Source: an uncultured Litoreibacter sp.
GTDB taxonomy: Bacteria > Pseudomonadota > Alphaproteobacteria > Rhodobacterales > Rhodobacteraceae
NCBI GenBank assembly: GCA_947501685.1
Contig: CANMWQ010000004.1
Location: forward strand, 62,001-126,000
Direction of reading: 5' to 3'
Length of the DNA stretch: 64,000 nucleotides
In this document: positions 32,914 to 43,323 of the stretch, one piece after another
How positions within the stretch are numbered: position 1 is the stretch's first letter
Layout of the letters: each line of letters begins with the position of its first letter
The notes under the pieces: model-generated
Told to the model about the DNA's origin: nothing
The model's database searches: none
The model's input: the letters and a program-made list of their open reading frames with translations, nothing else
Program-made: the position numbers and the translations under genes

Positions 32914-35900
32914 CTATTCCGCCGCCTGTTTCGCGGCCTCTTGGTTCAGCATCGCCAGCAGCTCTTCCCGCCGCTTCGCCGCCGCGCGCTCATTGGCCTC
33001 TTTCACCGGGCCAAAACCCCGGACCTGCAACGGCAGCTCCGCCAGAGCAATCGCGGCATCGACATTGCTGGCCGCCATCATCTTCGGCAAATCCGCCTGA
33101 TACTGCTTGATCAACGCCCGCTCCATCTTGCGCTCAGCGCTGTAGCCAAACACATCGAGCGGCGTGCCCCTGAGCCGTTTCATCCGCGCCAGCAGCCGGA
33201 ACCCGCGCTGCATGCCCGCGCCATATTCCTTCTTCACCGGACGCCCGTTCGCGCCCATCTTTGAGACAAGCGGAGGCGCCAGATGGTAGGTCAGCTTCAC
33301 CTCCCCCTCAAACGCCTCCCGCGCCTTGGCCTCGCTGTCCAGATGCAGCCGGGCCACCTCATATTCATCCTTGTAGGACAACAGCTTATGGTAGCCCCTT
33401 GCCACGGCTTCCCTAAGCCTCGCGTCCTCGATTCGCTCCAGCGCCTTGCGGTATTTGCGGGCCAGCCCCTTGCCTTGATAGGCCACCAGATGATCCGCCC
33501 GGAAGGCAATCTTCTCGGCCAAACTCTTGGGCAGGCTCACCACCTTGCTTTCCATCATCACGCCCGCATGTTCCTGATGCAGCACCGCCCAGCGGCCCAG
33601 CTCAAAGGCGCGGATGTTGCGCTCCGGTGCGGCCCCGTTCAGCTCAATCGCGCGCGCAATCGCGTCGTAGCCCACCGGGATCAGCCCGCGCTGCCACGCG
33701 GCCCCAAAGATCATCATGTTGGAATAGATCGAGTCGCCCATCAGCACTTTGGCCAATTCAGACGCGTCAAACACGTCCAGACGATCCTGCAATTTCGCTT
33801 CAAGAGACAGCTGCAACCTATCGGAAGGTATGAAAAATTCCGTGTCCCGCGTGAAATCGCCCGTGATGATCTCATGCGCGTTCACCACAGCCCCCGCAGA
33901 GCCCGGTTTCAGCAGCCCAAGCATCTTGGCCCCGGCACTCACCACCAGATCGCCGCCGATCAGCGCATCGGCCTCGCCCGTCGCCACGCGGATGGCGGAA
34001 ATATCCTCAGGCCTGTTCGCCAGACGGCAATGGATATGCACGGCACCGCCCTTTTGGGCGAGCCCCGCCATCTCCATCATGCCGGCACCTTTGCCATCGA
34101 GATGCGCCGCCATCGCCAGCACCGCGCCAATGGTCACAACCCCCGTGCCGCCCACGCCGGTGATCACCACATTATGGGTGCCGTTGATCGCAGGCAATTC
34201 AGGCTCCGGTAGGTCAGGCAACTCAAATTCCACCGCCGCCGTTTTCTTGATCTGAGCGCCTTGCACCGTGACGAAAGACGGGCAGAACCCGTTGACGCAG
34301 CTGAAATCCTTGTTGCAGGACGACTGGTCAATCGCGCGTTTGCGGCCCAGCTCCGTCTCCACCGGCACGATGGACACGCAGTTCGACTGCACCCCGCAAT
34401 CGCCGCAGCCCTCGCAGATATCAGTGTTGATAAAGACGCGCGTGTCGGGGTCCGGGAATTGTTTGCGCTTGCGCTTGCGGCGTTTCTCAGCCGCGCAGGT
34501 TTGCACATAGATAATCGCGGAGACACCTTTGACCGCCTGTATCTTCTCCTGAACCGAAGGCAGCTCCGCGCGCGGATACCACCCGATGTCAGCCGGAAAC
34601 CCGTCGCGCAGCGGCTCTTCTTTTTCATCGAACACGACGTCGATATGCTGCACGCCCTGTGCCCGGATTTCCCGCGCGATGCGGTCCGGCGACAGCCCCG
34701 CCTCATGGGTCTGTCCACCGGTCATCGCCACGGCGTCATTGAACAGGATTTTATAGGTGATATTCGTCCCCGCCGAGACCGCCGCGCGGATCGCGAGAAG
34801 GCCGGAATGGTTATAGGTTCCGTCCCCAAGGTTCTGGAAAATATGGTCCCGTTTGGAGAACAGGCTTTCGCCCACCCACGTGGTCCCCTCCGCCCCCATA
34901 TGGGTGTAGCTCGACGTCTCCCGGTCCATCCACATCGCCATCGTGTGGCAGCCAATCCCGGCATAGGCGCGCGCGCCATCGGGCAGTTTGGTTGACGTGT
35001 TATGCGGGCAGCCAGAGCAGAAATACGGAAGCCGTGCTGCGATATCTTCGGCATTATCGGCCCCGTTCACCTCGTCAATCAGGCGCAGCCCCGCACGAAT
35101 ATCGTCGGTATCGCGGCCCTCTGCGATCAGGATGCCTCCTAGTTTCTGAGCAATATCAACAGGTTCAAGCGCGTAATGCGCAGGAAACAGGACCTCGCCC
35201 GTGACGGTGTTCTTATGGCCGTAAACCCTGCGCCTGCGGCGGTCATCGAAAATGGCTTCCTTGATCTGCACCTCGATCAGCTTGCGCTTTTCCTCGACGA
35301 CAATGATCAGGTCGAGCCCCTCGGCCCAGTCCTGAAACCCGCGCATATCCAGCGGCCAGGTCTGCCCGATCTTATAGGTCGTCAGCCCCAGCTCTTCGGC
35401 GCGGGGACCGTCAATATTGAGCAGCCCAAGCGCATGGGTCAGGTCGAGCCAGTTCTTGCCCGCTGCCACGAAACCGATCTTCGCCCCCGGACGCCCCCAG
35501 ATGCGGCGGTCCATCTTATTGGCATGCGAAAACGCCTCCGCCGCGTGGCGTTTGTAATTGATCAGCCGATCTTCCTGCGCGATCCAGTGGTCGTTCAATC
35601 GAATGTTCAAACCACCGGGCGGCAGGTCGAACTCCGGGATCACATGCGGCTCGGTCGGGACGCGGGTATTGACCACGGAGGTCGCCTCCACCGTGTCCTT
35701 CATCAGCTTCAGCCCGCTCCAAAGCCCGCTATAGCGCGACATGGCGATCCCATAGAGGCCGTAATCAATGATTTCCTGCACGCCTGCGGGCGAGAGCACC
35801 GGAATATGCGCATCCATCGCCGCAAAATCAGATTGGTGACACGTGGTCGAGCTTTCGCCCGTATGGTCATCCCCCATACAAAACAACACGCCCCCATGCG

Positions 35901-36306
35901 CGGAGGTGCCCGCGAAATTGGCATGCCGCATCACGTCGCCGGAGCGATCCACGCCCGGCCCCTTGCCATACCACAGCCCGAAGACGCCATCATAGCGCCC
36001 CTCGCCACGCAGCTCGGCCTGTTGCGTGCCCCAAAGCGCGGTTGCGGCCAAATCCTCGTTCAATCCGGGCTGAAACGTCACCTCAGCTGCCTCCAGCAGC
36101 TTGGAGGCCCGCGCCATCTGCATATCCACCGCCCCCACCGGAGAGCCGCGATACCCCGTCACCAGCCCCGCCGTGTTCAGCCCCGCCGCCGCATCCCGCG
36201 CGCGCTGCATCAACATCAACCGCACCAATGCCTGCGTGCCGTTCAACAAAACGGGTGACTTTTCCAGATCAAACCGGTCGGTCAGCGAAATATCCTGTAG
36301 CGTCAT
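32914..36306 (-). CDS. iorAB: Indolepyruvate ferredoxin oxidoreductase, fused alpha/beta
   Basis: A fused 2-oxoacid:ferredoxin oxidoreductase of 1130 residues that decarboxylates aryl pyruvates from aromatic amino acid breakdown. Order: N-terminal PP/pyrimidine domain (LVTGYRGSPVGAVDMQM, GDDHTGESSTTCHQSD), TPP-binding part (ARLPYFCSGCPHNTSTKLPDGARAYAGIGCHTMAMWMDRE), a 4Fe-4S segment (DICEGCGDCGVQSNCVS, CNKDFSCVNGFCPSF), then the gamma-type domain (NVVITGVGGTGVVTIGAVLAMAAHLDGKGAGMMEMAGLAQKGGAVHIHCRL), and a C-terminal DUF6537-like region. It is divergent from a LysR gene, which may regulate it. Confidence 0.94.
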   Translation of the reverse strand: MTLQDISLTDRFDLEKSPVLLNGTQALVRLMLMQRARDAAAGLNTAGLVTGYRGSPVGAVDMQMARASKLLEAAEVTFQPGLNEDLAATALWGTQQAELRGEGRYDGVFGLWYGKGPGVDRSGDVMRHANFAGTSAHGGVLFCMGDDHTGESSTTCHQSDFAAMDAHIPVLSPAGVQEIIDYGLYGIAMSRYSGLWSGLKLMKDTVEATSVVNTRVPTEPHVIPEFDLPPGGLNIRLNDHWIAQEDRLINYKRHAAEAFSHANKMDRRIWGRPGAKIGFVAAGKNWLDLTHALGLLNIDGPRAEELGLTTYKIGQTWPLDMRGFQDWAEGLDLIIVVEEKRKLIEVQIKEAIFDDRRRRRVYGHKNTVTGEVLFPAHYALEPVDIAQKLGGILIAEGRDTDDIRAGLRLIDEVNGADNAEDIAARLPYFCSGCPHNTSTKLPDGARAYAGIGCHTMAMWMDRETSSYTHMGAEGTTWVGESLFSKRDHIFQNLGDGTYNHSGLLAIRAAVSAGTNITYKILFNDAVAMTGGQTHEAGLSPDRIAREIRAQGVQHIDVVFDEKEEPLRDGFPADIGWYPRAELPSVQEKIQAVKGVSAIIYVQTCAAEKRRKRKRKQFPDPDTRVFINTDICEGCGDCGVQSNCVSIVPVETELGRKRAIDQSSCNKDFSCVNGFCPSFVTVQGAQIKKTAAVEFELPDLPEPELPAINGTHNVVITGVGGTGVVTIGAVLAMAAHLDGKGAGMMEMAGLAQKGGAVHIHCRLANRPEDISAIRVATGEADALIGGDLVVSAGAKMLGLLKPGSAGAVVNAHEIITGDFTRDTEFFIPSDRLQLSLEAKLQDRLDVFDASELAKVLMGDSIYSNMMIFGAAWQRGLIPVGYDAIARAIELNGAAPERNIRAFELGRWAVLHQEHAGVMMESKVVSLPKSLAEKIAFRADHLVAYQGKGLARKYRKALERIEDARLREAVARGYHKLLSYKDEYEVARLHLDSEAKAREAFEGEVKLTYHLAPPLVSKMGANGRPVKKEYGAGMQRGFRLLARMKRLRGTPLDVFGYSAERKMERALIKQYQADLPKMMAASNVDAAIALAELPLQVRGFGPVKEANERAAAKRREELLAMLNQEAAKQAAE

Positions 36307-36343
36307 GATCCCTCCCTAGAAGCTATCAGCTTAGCACGAAGCT

Positions 36344-36364
36344 TAGGTCATAATTGCTGACCTA
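36344..36364. promoter_or_regulatory. Inverted repeat TAGGTCA-N7-TGACCTA between iorAB and lysR
   Basis: Perfect 7-bp arms with a 7-bp spacer lie 38 bp upstream of iorAB and 59 bp upstream of lysR. The T-N-A dyad form and divergent position fit a LysR-type binding site. Confidence 0.65.
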
Positions 36365-36422
36365 CCAAGCAATAATTTGTGAGAAATACCTTGATTACGC
36401 GCCGCAGTGCGGCGAGGTAGAG

Positions 36423-37361
36423 ATGTATCGCAAAGAAAACCATTTGGGTCATAGTAGTAACGCCATGGATTGGGACAAGCTCAGGATATTTCACGCGGTC
36501 GCCGATGCAGGGTCTTTGACCCATGCAGGCGAAACGCTGCATCTGTCGCAATCTGCCGTGTCGCGGCAGGTCCGCGCGCTTGAGGAATCGCTCAACACGA
36601 TCCTGTTTCACCGCCATGCGCGCGGCCTGATTCTCACCGAACAGGGCGAGCTGCTGTTCGACGCCACCCGCTCCATCACCAAACGGCTTGACGCCGCCTC
36701 CGCCCGCATCCGCGACAGCGAGGAGGAGGTTTTCGGCGAACTCCGCGTCACCACCACATTCGGCTTCGGCTCGCTCTGGCTCGCCCCCCGCCTGTCCAAG
36801 CTCTATGACGAATACCCCGATCTCAACATCGACCTGATGCTTGATGAGCGCGTGCTCGACCTGCCCATGCGCGAGGCCGATGTCGCCATCCGCATGAAAG
36901 AGCCCAGCCAGGCCGATCTGGTCCGCAAAAAGCTGATGACGGTGCAGATGCAGCTCTTCGCATCGCCGCAATATCTCGAAAAACACGAGGCTCCGGCGCG
37001 CATGGAAGACCTGCGCGACCACCGCCTGATCTGCCAGAACACCCGCTCCGAGCAGGTCAGCGCCGGGGCCATGCTGGTGCGCGAGCTGTTAAGCTACGAT
37101 CTGCCAAACCTGCTGACGGTGAACAATTACTTTGGCTGTCTGCAGGCGGTGCACAATCATCTGGGCGTCGCGATCCTGCCCGACTACGTGGCGATTGATG
37201 ACCCAAATCTGGTCCGTGTGCTGCCGGATGTGGAATCAAATGACGTGCCGGTGTTCTTGGCCTACCCGGAAGAGCTGCGCCATTCCAAACGAATCTCGGC
37301 CTTCCGCGACTTCGTGGTCGGCGAAATCAATCTGCAAAGGAAACGCGCGCAAACCTCCTAA
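36423..37361 (+). CDS. LysR family transcriptional regulator
   Basis: A 312-residue LTTR. The HTH is MDWDKLRIFHAVADAGSLTHAGETLHLSQSAVSRQVRALEESLNTILFHRHARGLILTEQG, followed by the substrate-binding effector domain (VTTTFGFGSLWLAPRLSKLYDEYPDLNIDLMLDERVLDLPMREADVAIRM). I choose ATG 36423 because GAGGTAG precedes it; ATG 36465 (MDWDKL) is a plausible alternative giving the usual family N-terminus. It is divergent from iorAB, with an inverted repeat between, so regulation of the oxidoreductase is likely. Effector unknown. Confidence 0.9.
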   Translation: MYRKENHLGHSSNAMDWDKLRIFHAVADAGSLTHAGETLHLSQSAVSRQVRALEESLNTILFHRHARGLILTEQGELLFDATRSITKRLDAASARIRDSEEEVFGELRVTTTFGFGSLWLAPRLSKLYDEYPDLNIDLMLDERVLDLPMREADVAIRMKEPSQADLVRKKLMTVQMQLFASPQYLEKHEAPARMEDLRDHRLICQNTRSEQVSAGAMLVRELLSYDLPNLLTVNNYFGCLQAVHNHLGVAILPDYVAIDDPNLVRVLPDVESNDVPVFLAYPEELRHSKRISAFRDFVVGEINLQRKRAQTS

Positions 37362-37440
37362 GTCGCTCAAATATTGCGCAGCTATGCACAAAACGCATAT
37401 CGGGTATGCCCAGATTTTCGGCAAAGTTTCTTGATTGGAT

Positions 37441-37533
37441 GCATTCGAAGACATAATTCTGTCTCGAGGCCAGCGATGCTGTCCTCACCTCCCTGTTGGA
37501 CTTTGGCCGAGCTTAGCGCTCGGCCTTTTTTTT
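37441..37533 (+). ncRNA. Candidate small RNA with anti-Shine-Dalgarno stretch
   Basis: Between lysR and purL there is no protein gene for 289 bp, yet this part is structured: an imperfect hairpin TTCGAAGACA...TGTCTCGA (37445-37467), a single-stranded CCTCACCTCCCTG (37483-37495) complementary to Shine-Dalgarno sequences, then a strong terminator hairpin. The same architecture is seen in trans-acting sRNAs of alphaproteobacteria that carry CCUCC motifs. It could also be just the lysR terminator. No promoter was confirmed. Confidence 0.45.
37505..37533 (+). terminator. Rho-independent terminator upstream of purL
   Basis: GGCCGAGC (37505-37512) pairs with GCTCGGCC (37518-37525) around TTAGC and is followed by eight T. 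It ends the candidate sRNA or the lysR transcript. The 117 bp beyond it must hold the purL promoter. Confidence 0.9.
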
Positions 37534-37650
37534 GCGCAAACCAGATCCGCAGCCCGCGAAATCCCCCCATTCCACACCTGCCCTCTTTCCCCCCGTGCGC
37601 GGCTGTCATATGACACCCCCAATGCCACGCTACCTTTGGGGGAAGACGCC

Positions 37651-39807
37651 ATGCAGGACCCTGCAATCACCGAAGACCTGATCGCATCGCACGGCCTCTC
37701 GCCTGACGAATACGAAAACCTGCTCAGCATCATCGGCCGCGAGCCGACCTTCACCGAGCTGGGCATCTTCTCCGCCATGTGGAACGAGCATTGCTCCTAC
37801 AAATCCTCCAAGAAATGGCTCCGCACCCTGCCCACCGAAGGCCCGCAAGTGATCTGCGGCCCCGGCGAAAACGCGGGCGTGGTCGATATCGGCGACGGCC
37901 AGGCGGTCATCTTCAAAATGGAAAGCCACAACCACCCCTCCTACATCGAGCCCTACCAAGGGGCCGCCACCGGCGTCGGCGGCATCCTGCGCGACGTCTT
38001 CACCATGGGCGCGCGCCCGATCGCGGCGATGAATTCCCTCAGCTTCGGCGAGCCAAGCCATCCGAAAACCAAACAACTTGTCTCTGGCGTCGTCGCGGGC
38101 GTCGGCGGCTACGGCAATTGCTTCGGCGTACCCACCGTGGGCGGCGAGGTGCGGTTCCACGCGGCTTATAACGGCAATTGTCTCGTCAACGCCTTCGCCG
38201 CGGGGCTCGCGGATGCGGATAAAATCTTCTACTCCGCCGCCTCCGGCATCGGCATGCCTGTGGTTTATCTCGGGGCCAAGACGGGCCGCGACGGCGTCGG
38301 CGGTGCCACCATGGCCAGCGCGGAATTCGACGACACAATCGAGGACAAACGCCCCACCGTGCAAGTCGGCGATCCGTTTACTGAAAAACGCCTGATGGAA
38401 GCCACGCTGGAGCTGATGCAGACCGGCGCGGTGATCTCCATTCAGGATATGGGGGCCGCGGGCCTGACCTGCTCCGCCGTGGAAATGGGCGACAAGGGCG
38501 GCTTGGGCGTCAAGCTAAACCTCGAAGACGTGCCGCAGCGCGAAGAGAACATGACCGCCTATGAGATGATGCTCAGCGAGAGCCAGGAACGCATGCTCAT
38601 GGTCCTCAACCCCGCGCTGGAGGCCGAGGCCCGCGCCGTCTTCGTCAAATGGGATCTCGACTTCGCCATCGTAGGGGAAACAATCGAGGAGGATCGTTTC
38701 CTAATCGTGCACAATGGCGCCGTCATGGCCGATCTGCCCTTGTCGAAACTGGCCTCCTCCGCCCCCGAATATGACCGCCCTTGGGTCCCAACCCCGAAAG
38801 CCACGCCGTTCACGGACACGCTAGACATCACGCCGATACAGGGCCTGAAAGCCCTGATCACCTCGCCCAACTACGCCCGCAAGCACTGGGTGTGGGAGCA
38901 ATATGACAGCCAGGTCATGGCCGACACGGTGCAAATTCCGGGTGCAGGCTCTGGCATCATCCGCGTCCACGGCACCGACAAGGCGCTGGCTTTCACCTCG
39001 GACGTGACGCCCCGTTACGTCAAAGCCAACCCGTTTGAAGGCGGCAAACAGGCCGTGGCCGAGGCCTACCGCAACCTGACCGCCTCAGGGGCCACGCCCT
39101 TGGCCACCACCGACAATATGAATTTCGGCAACCCCGAAAAGCCGGAGATCATGGGACAATTTGTCGGCGCAATCAAAGGCATCGGCGAAGCCGTGGCCGC
39201 GCTGGACATGCCCATCGTGTCGGGCAACGTCTCCCTCTATAATGAAACCGACGGCTCCGGCATCCTGCCCACCCCCACCATCGGCGCGGTCGGCCTGATT
39301 GAACACACCGACCAGATCATCGCAGGACAGGTGAAAGAGGGCTACGTCGCGCTGCTTCTCGGCGATGAAGGCACACATTTGGGCCAATCCGCCCTGCTGT
39401 CGGAAGCCTTCCACCGCGAAGAGGGCGACGCGCCCGCCGTGGATCTGGACGCCGAAAAATGGAACGGCGACTTCATCCGCAAACATCGCGAATTGATCGA
39501 CTGCTGCACGGATCTGGCCGATGGCGGGCTTGCCCTTGCCGCGTTCGAGCTGGCCGACGCCGCAGGCGTAGGCGTCACCCTTGAGGCCGACAGCACCGAG
39601 GCGCTCTTCGGCGAGGACCAAGCCCGCTACCTCATCGCCTGCACGCCCGGCCACGCCAAAGCCCTGCTGCAAGCCGCCGACGGCATGGCCCTGCTCACCG
39701 AAGTGGGGCACTTCACCGGCGACAGCGTCAATTTCGGCGGTGACACGGCCCCTCTGAAAGACCTCTCAACGCTCTATCGCAGCAGCTTTGCCAACGCCGT
39801 CGGCTAG
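37651..39807 (+). CDS. purL: Phosphoribosylformylglycinamidine synthase subunit PurL
   Basis: The small-type PurL (718 residues) that works with PurQ and PurS to make FGAM in de novo purine synthesis, using ATP. The sequence shows [53 protein letters not shown]-type [42 protein letters not shown] and a second half [44 protein letters not shown], typical of duplicated AIRS folds. I place the start at ATG 37651; an upstream in-frame extension lacks family residues and crosses the terminator. PurS and PurQ are not in this window. Confidence 0.96.
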   Translation: MQDPAITEDLIASHGLSPDEYENLLSIIGREPTFTELGIFSAMWNEHCSYKSSKKWLRTLPTEGPQVICGPGENAGVVDIGDGQAVIFKMESHNHPSYIEPYQGAATGVGGILRDVFTMGARPIAAMNSLSFGEPSHPKTKQLVSGVVAGVGGYGNCFGVPTVGGEVRFHAAYNGNCLVNAFAAGLADADKIFYSAASGIGMPVVYLGAKTGRDGVGGATMASAEFDDTIEDKRPTVQVGDPFTEKRLMEATLELMQTGAVISIQDMGAAGLTCSAVEMGDKGGLGVKLNLEDVPQREENMTAYEMMLSESQERMLMVLNPALEAEARAVFVKWDLDFAIVGETIEEDRFLIVHNGAVMADLPLSKLASSAPEYDRPWVPTPKATPFTDTLDITPIQGLKALITSPNYARKHWVWEQYDSQVMADTVQIPGAGSGIIRVHGTDKALAFTSDVTPRYVKANPFEGGKQAVAEAYRNLTASGATPLATTDNMNFGNPEKPEIMGQFVGAIKGIGEAVAALDMPIVSGNVSLYNETDGSGILPTPTIGAVGLIEHTDQIIAGQVKEGYVALLLGDEGTHLGQSALLSEAFHREEGDAPAVDLDAEKWNGDFIRKHRELIDCCTDLADGGLALAAFELADAAGVGVTLEADSTEALFGEDQARYLIACTPGHAKALLQAADGMALLTEVGHFTGDSVNFGGDTAPLKDLSTLYRSSFANAVG

Positions 39808-39864
39808 GCCGCACTTGCCACCTGCCCTCCCGCTTCCTACGTTAAGCTAAACAAGGACGACACC

Positions 39865-40095
39865 ATGGCCATCACCGCACAAGAGGTCGAAGACCTGATC
39901 CGCGCCAGCTTCCCCGACGCCACCATCAAAGTGGACGGCGCGGACGGTGTGCATTTCACCGGTCTGGTCATCGACGAAAGCTTCCGCGGCCAAAACCGCG
40001 TCCAACAACAACGCGCCGTCATGGCGGCCATCAAAGACAAGGTAGACAGCGGCGAAATCCACGCGCTGGGCCTCACAACCAAAATACCGGAGTAA
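39865..40095 (+). CDS. bolA: BolA family protein
   Basis: A 76-residue BolA-like protein: ITAQEVEDLIRASFPDATIKVDGADGVHFTGLVIDESFRGQNRVQQQRAVMAAIKDKVDSGEIHALGLTTKIPE. The HFTGLVID loop and the C-terminal HALGLTTKIPE (with the conserved His used in shared Fe-S binding) are characteristic. It precedes grxD by 3 bp. BolA and the CGFS glutaredoxin form a heterodimer with a bridging 2Fe-2S cluster, so the pair likely acts in iron-sulfur traffic or iron sensing. Confidence 0.93.
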   Translation: MAITAQEVEDLIRASFPDATIKVDGADGVHFTGLVIDESFRGQNRVQQQRAVMAAIKDKVDSGEIHALGLTTKIPE

Positions 40096-40098
40096 GAC

Positions 40099-40461
40099 AT
40101 GACCGACGCAAACACCCAGATCAAAGAGACCGTCACCGCCAATGACGTGGTGCTGTTCATGAAGGGCACCTCGCAGATGCCGCAATGCGGCTTTTCGTCG
40201 AAAGTCGCGGGCGTGCTGAACTATATGGGCGTCGAATACACCGACGTGAACGTGCTGGCCGACGAGGCGATCCGCGCGGGCATCAAAGACTATTCCGACT
40301 GGCCCACCATCCCGCAGCTTTATGTCAAAGGCGAATTCGTCGGCGGCTGCGACATCATCACAGAGATGACCCTGTCGGGCGAGCTGGACACGCTGCTGGA
40401 AGAAAACGGCGTGGCGTTTAACAAAGAAGCGGCGGATACGATCAGGGCGCATAATTCGTAA
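40099..40461 (+). CDS. grxD: Monothiol glutaredoxin, CGFS type
   Basis: A 120-residue Grx4-type protein. The active site is [13 protein letters not shown] (Cys-Gly-Phe-Ser), and [23 protein letters not shown] contains the glutathione-binding TIPQ and GGCD motifs. It binds a 2Fe-2S cluster with glutathione and a partner BolA, encoded immediately upstream. A convergent terminator follows 88 bp later. Confidence 0.96.
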   Translation: MTDANTQIKETVTANDVVLFMKGTSQMPQCGFSSKVAGVLNYMGVEYTDVNVLADEAIRAGIKDYSDWPTIPQLYVKGEFVGGCDIITEMTLSGELDTLLEENGVAFNKEAADTIRAHNS

Positions 40462-40548
40462 AACGCCCCGGTTTTACGAATTCGTGCGACCAAGCGTATC
40501 GCAAAGCGATGCGCCGGGAGGCACCCCTCTCTGCCTATGACAAAACAA

Positions 40549-40578
40549 AAAAGGCCGCCCCACCCGGAGCGGCCTTTT
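40549..40578. terminator. Bidirectional terminator between grxD and tkt
   Basis: AAAAGGCCGC (40549-40558) and GCGGCCTTTT (40569-40578) form a perfect 10-bp stem with A and T runs on the two sides, serving convergent grxD and tkt. Confidence 0.9.
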
Positions 40579-40598
40579 CTCATCTCAAATCAAATACT

Positions 40599-42617
40599 TC
40601 AGCTCAGCAGTTCACGCACTTTCGCGGCTGTGTTCCGCGCCGTGATCCCGAAATGCTCATAGAGCTCCCCCGCCGGTGCCGAAGCCCCAAACCCGTGCAT
40701 GCCGACAAAGCCCGACTTCTCGCGGCGGCCCCGCTCCCCAAAGAGCCAGCGGTCCCAGCCAAAGCGGATGCCCGCCTCAACGGCCACGCGCACAGGCCCC
40801 GCAGGCAACACCTTGCGGCGGTATTTCTCGTCTTGTTCTTCGAACAATTCCCAGCACGGCATCGACACGACCCGGCAGCCAATACCGTCCGCCTCCAGCA
40901 GCGCCTTGGCCTCCATCGCCACCGACACTTCCGAACCCGTGGCCATCAAGATCGCCTGCCGCTTCGCCACGGCCTCCGCCAGCACGTAAGCGCCCTTCGA
41001 CACCTCGTTCCGGGTTGTATGCTCCAGCCGCAGCGTCGGCAGACCTTGGCGCGACAGCGCCAGCACAGACGGCGTCTTCTCGGACGTCATCGCGCATTCC
41101 CAGGCCTCCGCCGTCTCCACCGCGTCGCAGGGCCGGAACACGTGCGTGTTCGGCGTCGCGCGCAGCATCGCCAGATGCTCCACAGGCTGATGCGTCGGGC
41201 CGTCTTCGCCCAAACCAATGCTGTCATGCGTCATGACGTAAGTCACCGGAATACCCATCAGCGCCGACAGCCGCATCGCGCCGCGTGCATAGTCGGTAAA
41301 GCACATGAACGTCCCGCCATAAGCCCTTGTGCCACCATGCAAAGCCATGCCATTCATCGCCGCCGCCATGCCGTGCTCCCGCACGCCGTAATACATGTAG
41401 CGGCCCTTGCGGTTCTCAGGGGAGAACACGCCCAGATCAGAGGTCAGCGTATTATTAGACCCGGTCAAATCCGCCGAGCCGCCAAAGGTCTCCGGCATGA
41501 TCGGGTTGATCACTTCCAGTGCCATCTCGGAGGCTTTGCGCGTCGCCACTTTCGGCGCAGTTTCCGAGATCTGCTTTTTCAACGCCTTGATCGTCGCCGA
41601 CAATTTCCGCGGCGCCTCCCCCGATTGTTCCCGCGCAAACTTCGCCTGTTTCGAGGCGGAGACGCCTTCCAGACGCGCCTCCCACTCATCCCGCGCAGCA
41701 GCCCCGCGCGCGCCAATCGCCTCCCATGCGGATTTCACATCCGCCGGAATGACAAACGGCCCATGCGTCCAGCCATACACCTTGCGCGTGTCGGCAATCA
41801 GCTCCTCGCTGGTCAGCGCCCCGTGCCCTTTGGACGTATCCTGCGCCGAGGAACCCAGCGCGATATGCGTCTTACACGCAATCATCGAGGGTTTGCGGGT
41901 CTTCTTGGCTTTCTCGATCGCGGCATCAATCGCCGCCGGGTCATGGCCGTCGATTTCCTGCACATGCCAGCCCGCCGCCTTGAACCGCTGCGGCTGGTTG
42001 GTGCGGTCAGACAAATCGACCGTGCCGTCAATGGTGATGTTGTTATTGTCCCAAAAGACAATCAGCTTGCCCAGCTCGTGACGCCCCGCAATGCCGATGG
42101 CCTCGTGGCTGACGCCCTCCATCAGGCAGCCGTCGCCCGCGATGCAATAGGTGTAGTGATCCACCAGCTTCTTGCCAAACCGCGCGCGCTGCACCTCCTC
42201 GGCCATCGCAAAACCCACCGCATTGGCAATGCCCTGACCCAGCGGCCCGGTCGTGGTCTCAATGCCGCTCGCATGGCCATATTCCGGGTGCCCATCCGTG
42301 ATCGAGCCCAGCTGGCGGAAGTTTTTCACCTGCTCCAGCGTCATGTCTGCGTAACCCGTCAGATGCAGCAGCGAATAAAGCAGCATCGAGCCATGCCCCG
42401 CCGACAGGATAAACCGATCCCGGTCTGGCCAGTTCGGGGCGGAGGCATCGAATTTCAGGTGCTTTTCATAGAGAACCGTGGCGACGTCAGCCATGCCCAT
42501 CGGCATGCCGGAATGGCCCGAATTGGCGGCGGCCACTGCGTCCAGCGTGAGGACGCGGATCGCGCAGGCCTTGTTCCAATGCTCTGGGTGCTCTTTGCGA
42601 AGGCTGGCAATATCCAC
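40599..42617 (-). CDS. tkt: Transketolase
   Basis: A TPP-dependent transketolase (672 residues) that shuttles two-carbon units in the pentose phosphate pathway. Key parts are [52 protein letters not shown] (TPP GDG motif), [29 protein letters not shown] and [26 protein letters not shown] place the start at GTG 42617 ([17 protein letters not shown]), with GGGGAAG ahead; ATG 42644 adds nine atypical residues. Length matches the E. coli enzyme (663). Divergent from the coiled-coil/zapA pair. No Rubisco or phosphoribulokinase lies nearby. Confidence 0.95.
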   Translation of the reverse strand: MDIASLRKEHPEHWNKACAIRVLTLDAVAAANSGHSGMPMGMADVATVLYEKHLKFDASAPNWPDRDRFILSAGHGSMLLYSLLHLTGYADMTLEQVKNFRQLGSITDGHPEYGHASGIETTTGPLGQGIANAVGFAMAEEVQRARFGKKLVDHYTYCIAGDGCLMEGVSHEAIGIAGRHELGKLIVFWDNNNITIDGTVDLSDRTNQPQRFKAAGWHVQEIDGHDPAAIDAAIEKAKKTRKPSMIACKTHIALGSSAQDTSKGHGALTSEELIADTRKVYGWTHGPFVIPADVKSAWEAIGARGAAARDEWEARLEGVSASKQAKFAREQSGEAPRKLSATIKALKKQISETAPKVATRKASEMALEVINPIMPETFGGSADLTGSNNTLTSDLGVFSPENRKGRYMYYGVREHGMAAAMNGMALHGGTRAYGGTFMCFTDYARGAMRLSALMGIPVTYVMTHDSIGLGEDGPTHQPVEHLAMLRATPNTHVFRPCDAVETAEAWECAMTSEKTPSVLALSRQGLPTLRLEHTTRNEVSKGAYVLAEAVAKRQAILMATGSEVSVAMEAKALLEADGIGCRVVSMPCWELFEEQDEKYRRKVLPAGPVRVAVEAGIRFGWDRWLFGERGRREKSGFVGMHGFGASAPAGELYEHFGITARNTAAKVRELLS

Positions 42618-42837
42618 GGTGTTCTTCCCCTTTTGGGCCCGCATCGGGGCCGCGTTTTCACTGCTGCGGTGATAACAGCGTGGTCGCTGAGTTCAAGCGC
42701 TACGGCAAGACCCCGCCGCAAGGGCTTTGAAATCGCCGCCAAATTCCGTAGGCTTTGCCCAAATAAAGGCAGGAAGCGCGGTCTCTCGATTCGATCCGCG
42801 CGAAACCGGCCTCAAAACAGACGATCAGGGGACAGCA

Positions 42838-43320
42838 ATGTCAGATATTTCCGAGCTTGAAAGCCGTATCACAGCGGCGCTGGACCGCATCGCGTGGTCC
42901 GTTGAGAACGGGCTGGACCAGCCCGCAAACATGCCAACAGCCGTGCCAACAGCAGCACCCTCAGGCGACAGCGACCTTGCCGAAGAGCTTGAGATTGAGC
43001 GCACCACCAATCAAAAGCTTTCCGCCGCCAGCGCCGAGAACGTGGCCCAGATCGAGCGGCTTGAAGTGCGGGTCTCCCGCCTTGCCGACAAGCTTGAGCA
43101 AACGGAGACAGAGAATAAGCGCCTTGAGAATGTCATCGAGACGCTCAGCCAGAACAACGACGCCCTGCGCGAGGCCAATGCCGCCTATCAAGGCGACGCC
43201 GACAGCGCGGATGCAGGGGCCAACGCTCAGCTCGAACATCTGCGCGCCCTGCGCGACGCCGACCGGGGCGAGCTGGACGACATCATGGCCGAGCTGGCCC
43301 CCATCGTGAAGGAAGGCTGA
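42838..43320 (+). CDS. Coiled-coil protein, unknown function, upstream of zapA
   Basis: A 160-residue acidic protein with a long predicted coiled coil (about 55-130: LAEELEIERTTNQKLSAASAENVAQIERLEVRVSRLADKLEQTETENKRLENVIETLSQNNDALREANAAY). A short N-terminal helix and a Pro/Ala linker precede it. It has no membrane segment or known catalytic motif. It ends 3 bp before zapA, so it is probably linked to Z-ring work. ATG 42838 was chosen because the longer frame upstream lacks helix-forming residues. The product resembles small cell-division accessory proteins of Rhodobacterales, but I cannot name it. Confidence 0.75.
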   Translation: MSDISELESRITAALDRIAWSVENGLDQPANMPTAVPTAAPSGDSDLAEELEIERTTNQKLSAASAENVAQIERLEVRVSRLADKLEQTETENKRLENVIETLSQNNDALREANAAYQGDADSADAGANAQLEHLRALRDADRGELDDIMAELAPIVKEG

Positions 43321-43323
43321 CCC

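Noticed and set aside
40509-42860. 783-codon plus-strand open frame opposite transketolase
   Set aside because: The translation is Arg/His-rich with no recognisable domain, and the transketolase motifs on the other strand are complete.
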